Assembly: GCA_958346935.1 (NCBI GenBank)
Contig: CATVTM010000105.1
Span: 1-5,406, forward strand
Direction of reading: 5' to 3'
Origin: an uncultured Collinsella sp.
Lineage (GTDB): Bacteria > Actinomycetota > Coriobacteriia > Coriobacteriales > Coriobacteriaceae
DNA length: 5,406 nt
Made by a program: the position numbers and the translations under genes. The notes beneath the pieces were generated by a model. The model did not search any database. It saw only the letters and a program-made list of their open reading frames with translations, and was not told the origin of the DNA. Below, in pieces: positions 4,889 to 5,406 of the stretch (position 1 is the first letter of the stretch; every line of letters starts with the position of its first letter).

Positions 4889-5406
4889 ATGGACATAACC
4901 ATCTCCCTTATCACCACCCTCGTTTTGACCCTCATCAACGGCTACTTCTCTATGTCCGAGATGGCGCTCACCACGGCCAAGCGTGCCGTGCTGGAGCACG
5001 ATGCCGAGGAGGGCGACAAGCGCGCCGAGCACGCCATTAAGCTTGCCGCCGACTCCGACCAGCTGCTGGCCACCATTCAGGTCGCCATCACGCTCGTGGG
5101 CTTCGCCTCGTCCGCCGTTGCCTCGACGAGCCTGTCCGACCCGCTTGCCACGTGGCTCATGAGCTTTGGCATCGCGCCGCTCTCCGCCATCGCGCGCGGC
5201 CTGGCGCCGGTCATCATCACCGTCGCAGTCGCCTTTGTCTCCATCGTGATCGGCGAGCTCGTGCCCAAGCGCATTGGCCTCGCTAATGCCGAGGGCGTGT
5301 CCAAGCAGGTCGTGGGGCCGCTTTCCGTGTTCCAGAAAATCGCCCGCCCGCTCGTGTGGCTGACCGGCGCTTGCTCCGACGGCCTGGCCCGCATCCTGCG
5401 CATCAA
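4889..5406 (+). CDS. CNNM/CorC-type (TlyC-like) transporter, N-terminal part
   Basis: The frame is open from the ATG at 4889 to the right edge (172 full codons), so the gene continues beyond the window. The visible part is the CNNM (DUF21) membrane domain: a first helix (about 3-22) running into NGYFSMSEMAL, then LLATIQVAITLVGFASSAVAS (60-80), a third helix (about 104-122) leading into GELVPKRIGL (122-131), and PLSVFQKIARPLVWL (144-158). These match the conserved blocks of the family. A CBS-domain pair and a CorC_HlyC domain should follow but are out of view. Members are linked to magnesium (or cobalt) efflux and Na+/Mg2+ exchange; older 'hemolysin' names are unreliable. The ATG at 4952 would cut the first helix, so 4889 is preferred despite the distant GGAGG. 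It is probably co-transcribed with the trhA-like gene. Confidence 0.88.
   Translation, partial: MDITISLITTLVLTLINGYFSMSEMALTTAKRAVLEHDAEEGDKRAEHAIKLAADSDQLLATIQVAITLVGFASSAVASTSLSDPLATWLMSFGIAPLSAIARGLAPVIITVAVAFVSIVIGELVPKRIGLANAEGVSKQVVGPLSVFQKIARPLVWLTGACSDGLARILRI

Noticed and set aside
4807..5040. Short plus-strand frame over the start of the CNNM-type gene
   Set aside because: It overlaps the CNNM-type gene in another frame and shows no family features. The frame from 4889 carries conserved CNNM motifs.

Overview
The window is GC-rich, with dense coding, ATG starts and GGAGG-type ribosome binding sites. Protein content and the GGGGACAG-type intergenic repeats suggest an anaerobic gut actinobacterium of the Coriobacteriia, most likely Collinsella or a close relative. 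That assignment is recognition from memory and was not tested by a search.

Layout: (1) 3-1340 (+) is the 3' part of a large FtsX-like ABC transporter permease that begins upstream of the window. (2) 1338-1518 is a non-coding block of related direct and inverted repeats, including a perfect 31-base palindrome; its first copy includes the permease stop codon. (3) 1529-2807 (+) is a single-gene unit encoding a DUF362-family protein with two [4Fe-4S] motifs. It has its own candidate promoter with an unusual 19-base spacer. (4) 2855-2893 is a strong hairpin terminator that can work in both directions, between convergent genes. (5) 2940-3905 (-) encodes a membrane-anchored serine alpha/beta hydrolase. 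(6) 3906-4091 is a divergent intergenic region with one candidate promoter for each flanking gene. (7) 4092-4775 (+) is a TrhA/hemolysin III-family membrane protein. (8) 4889-5406 (+) is the 5' part of a CNNM/CorC-type (TlyC-like) transporter that runs off the right edge.

The genes do not form one pathway. The permease ends an upstream transporter unit. The DUF362 protein and the hydrolase are probably single-gene units. trhA and the CNNM-type gene lie in tandem with no visible terminator between them, so they may be co-transcribed as two membrane-homeostasis or ion-transport functions. I found no tRNA, rRNA, CRISPR array, transposase, phage gene or toxin-antitoxin pair. I see no convincing evidence of a new multi-gene system. 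The most unusual elements are the repeat block at 1338-1518 and the stand-alone Fe-S protein with its atypical promoter.
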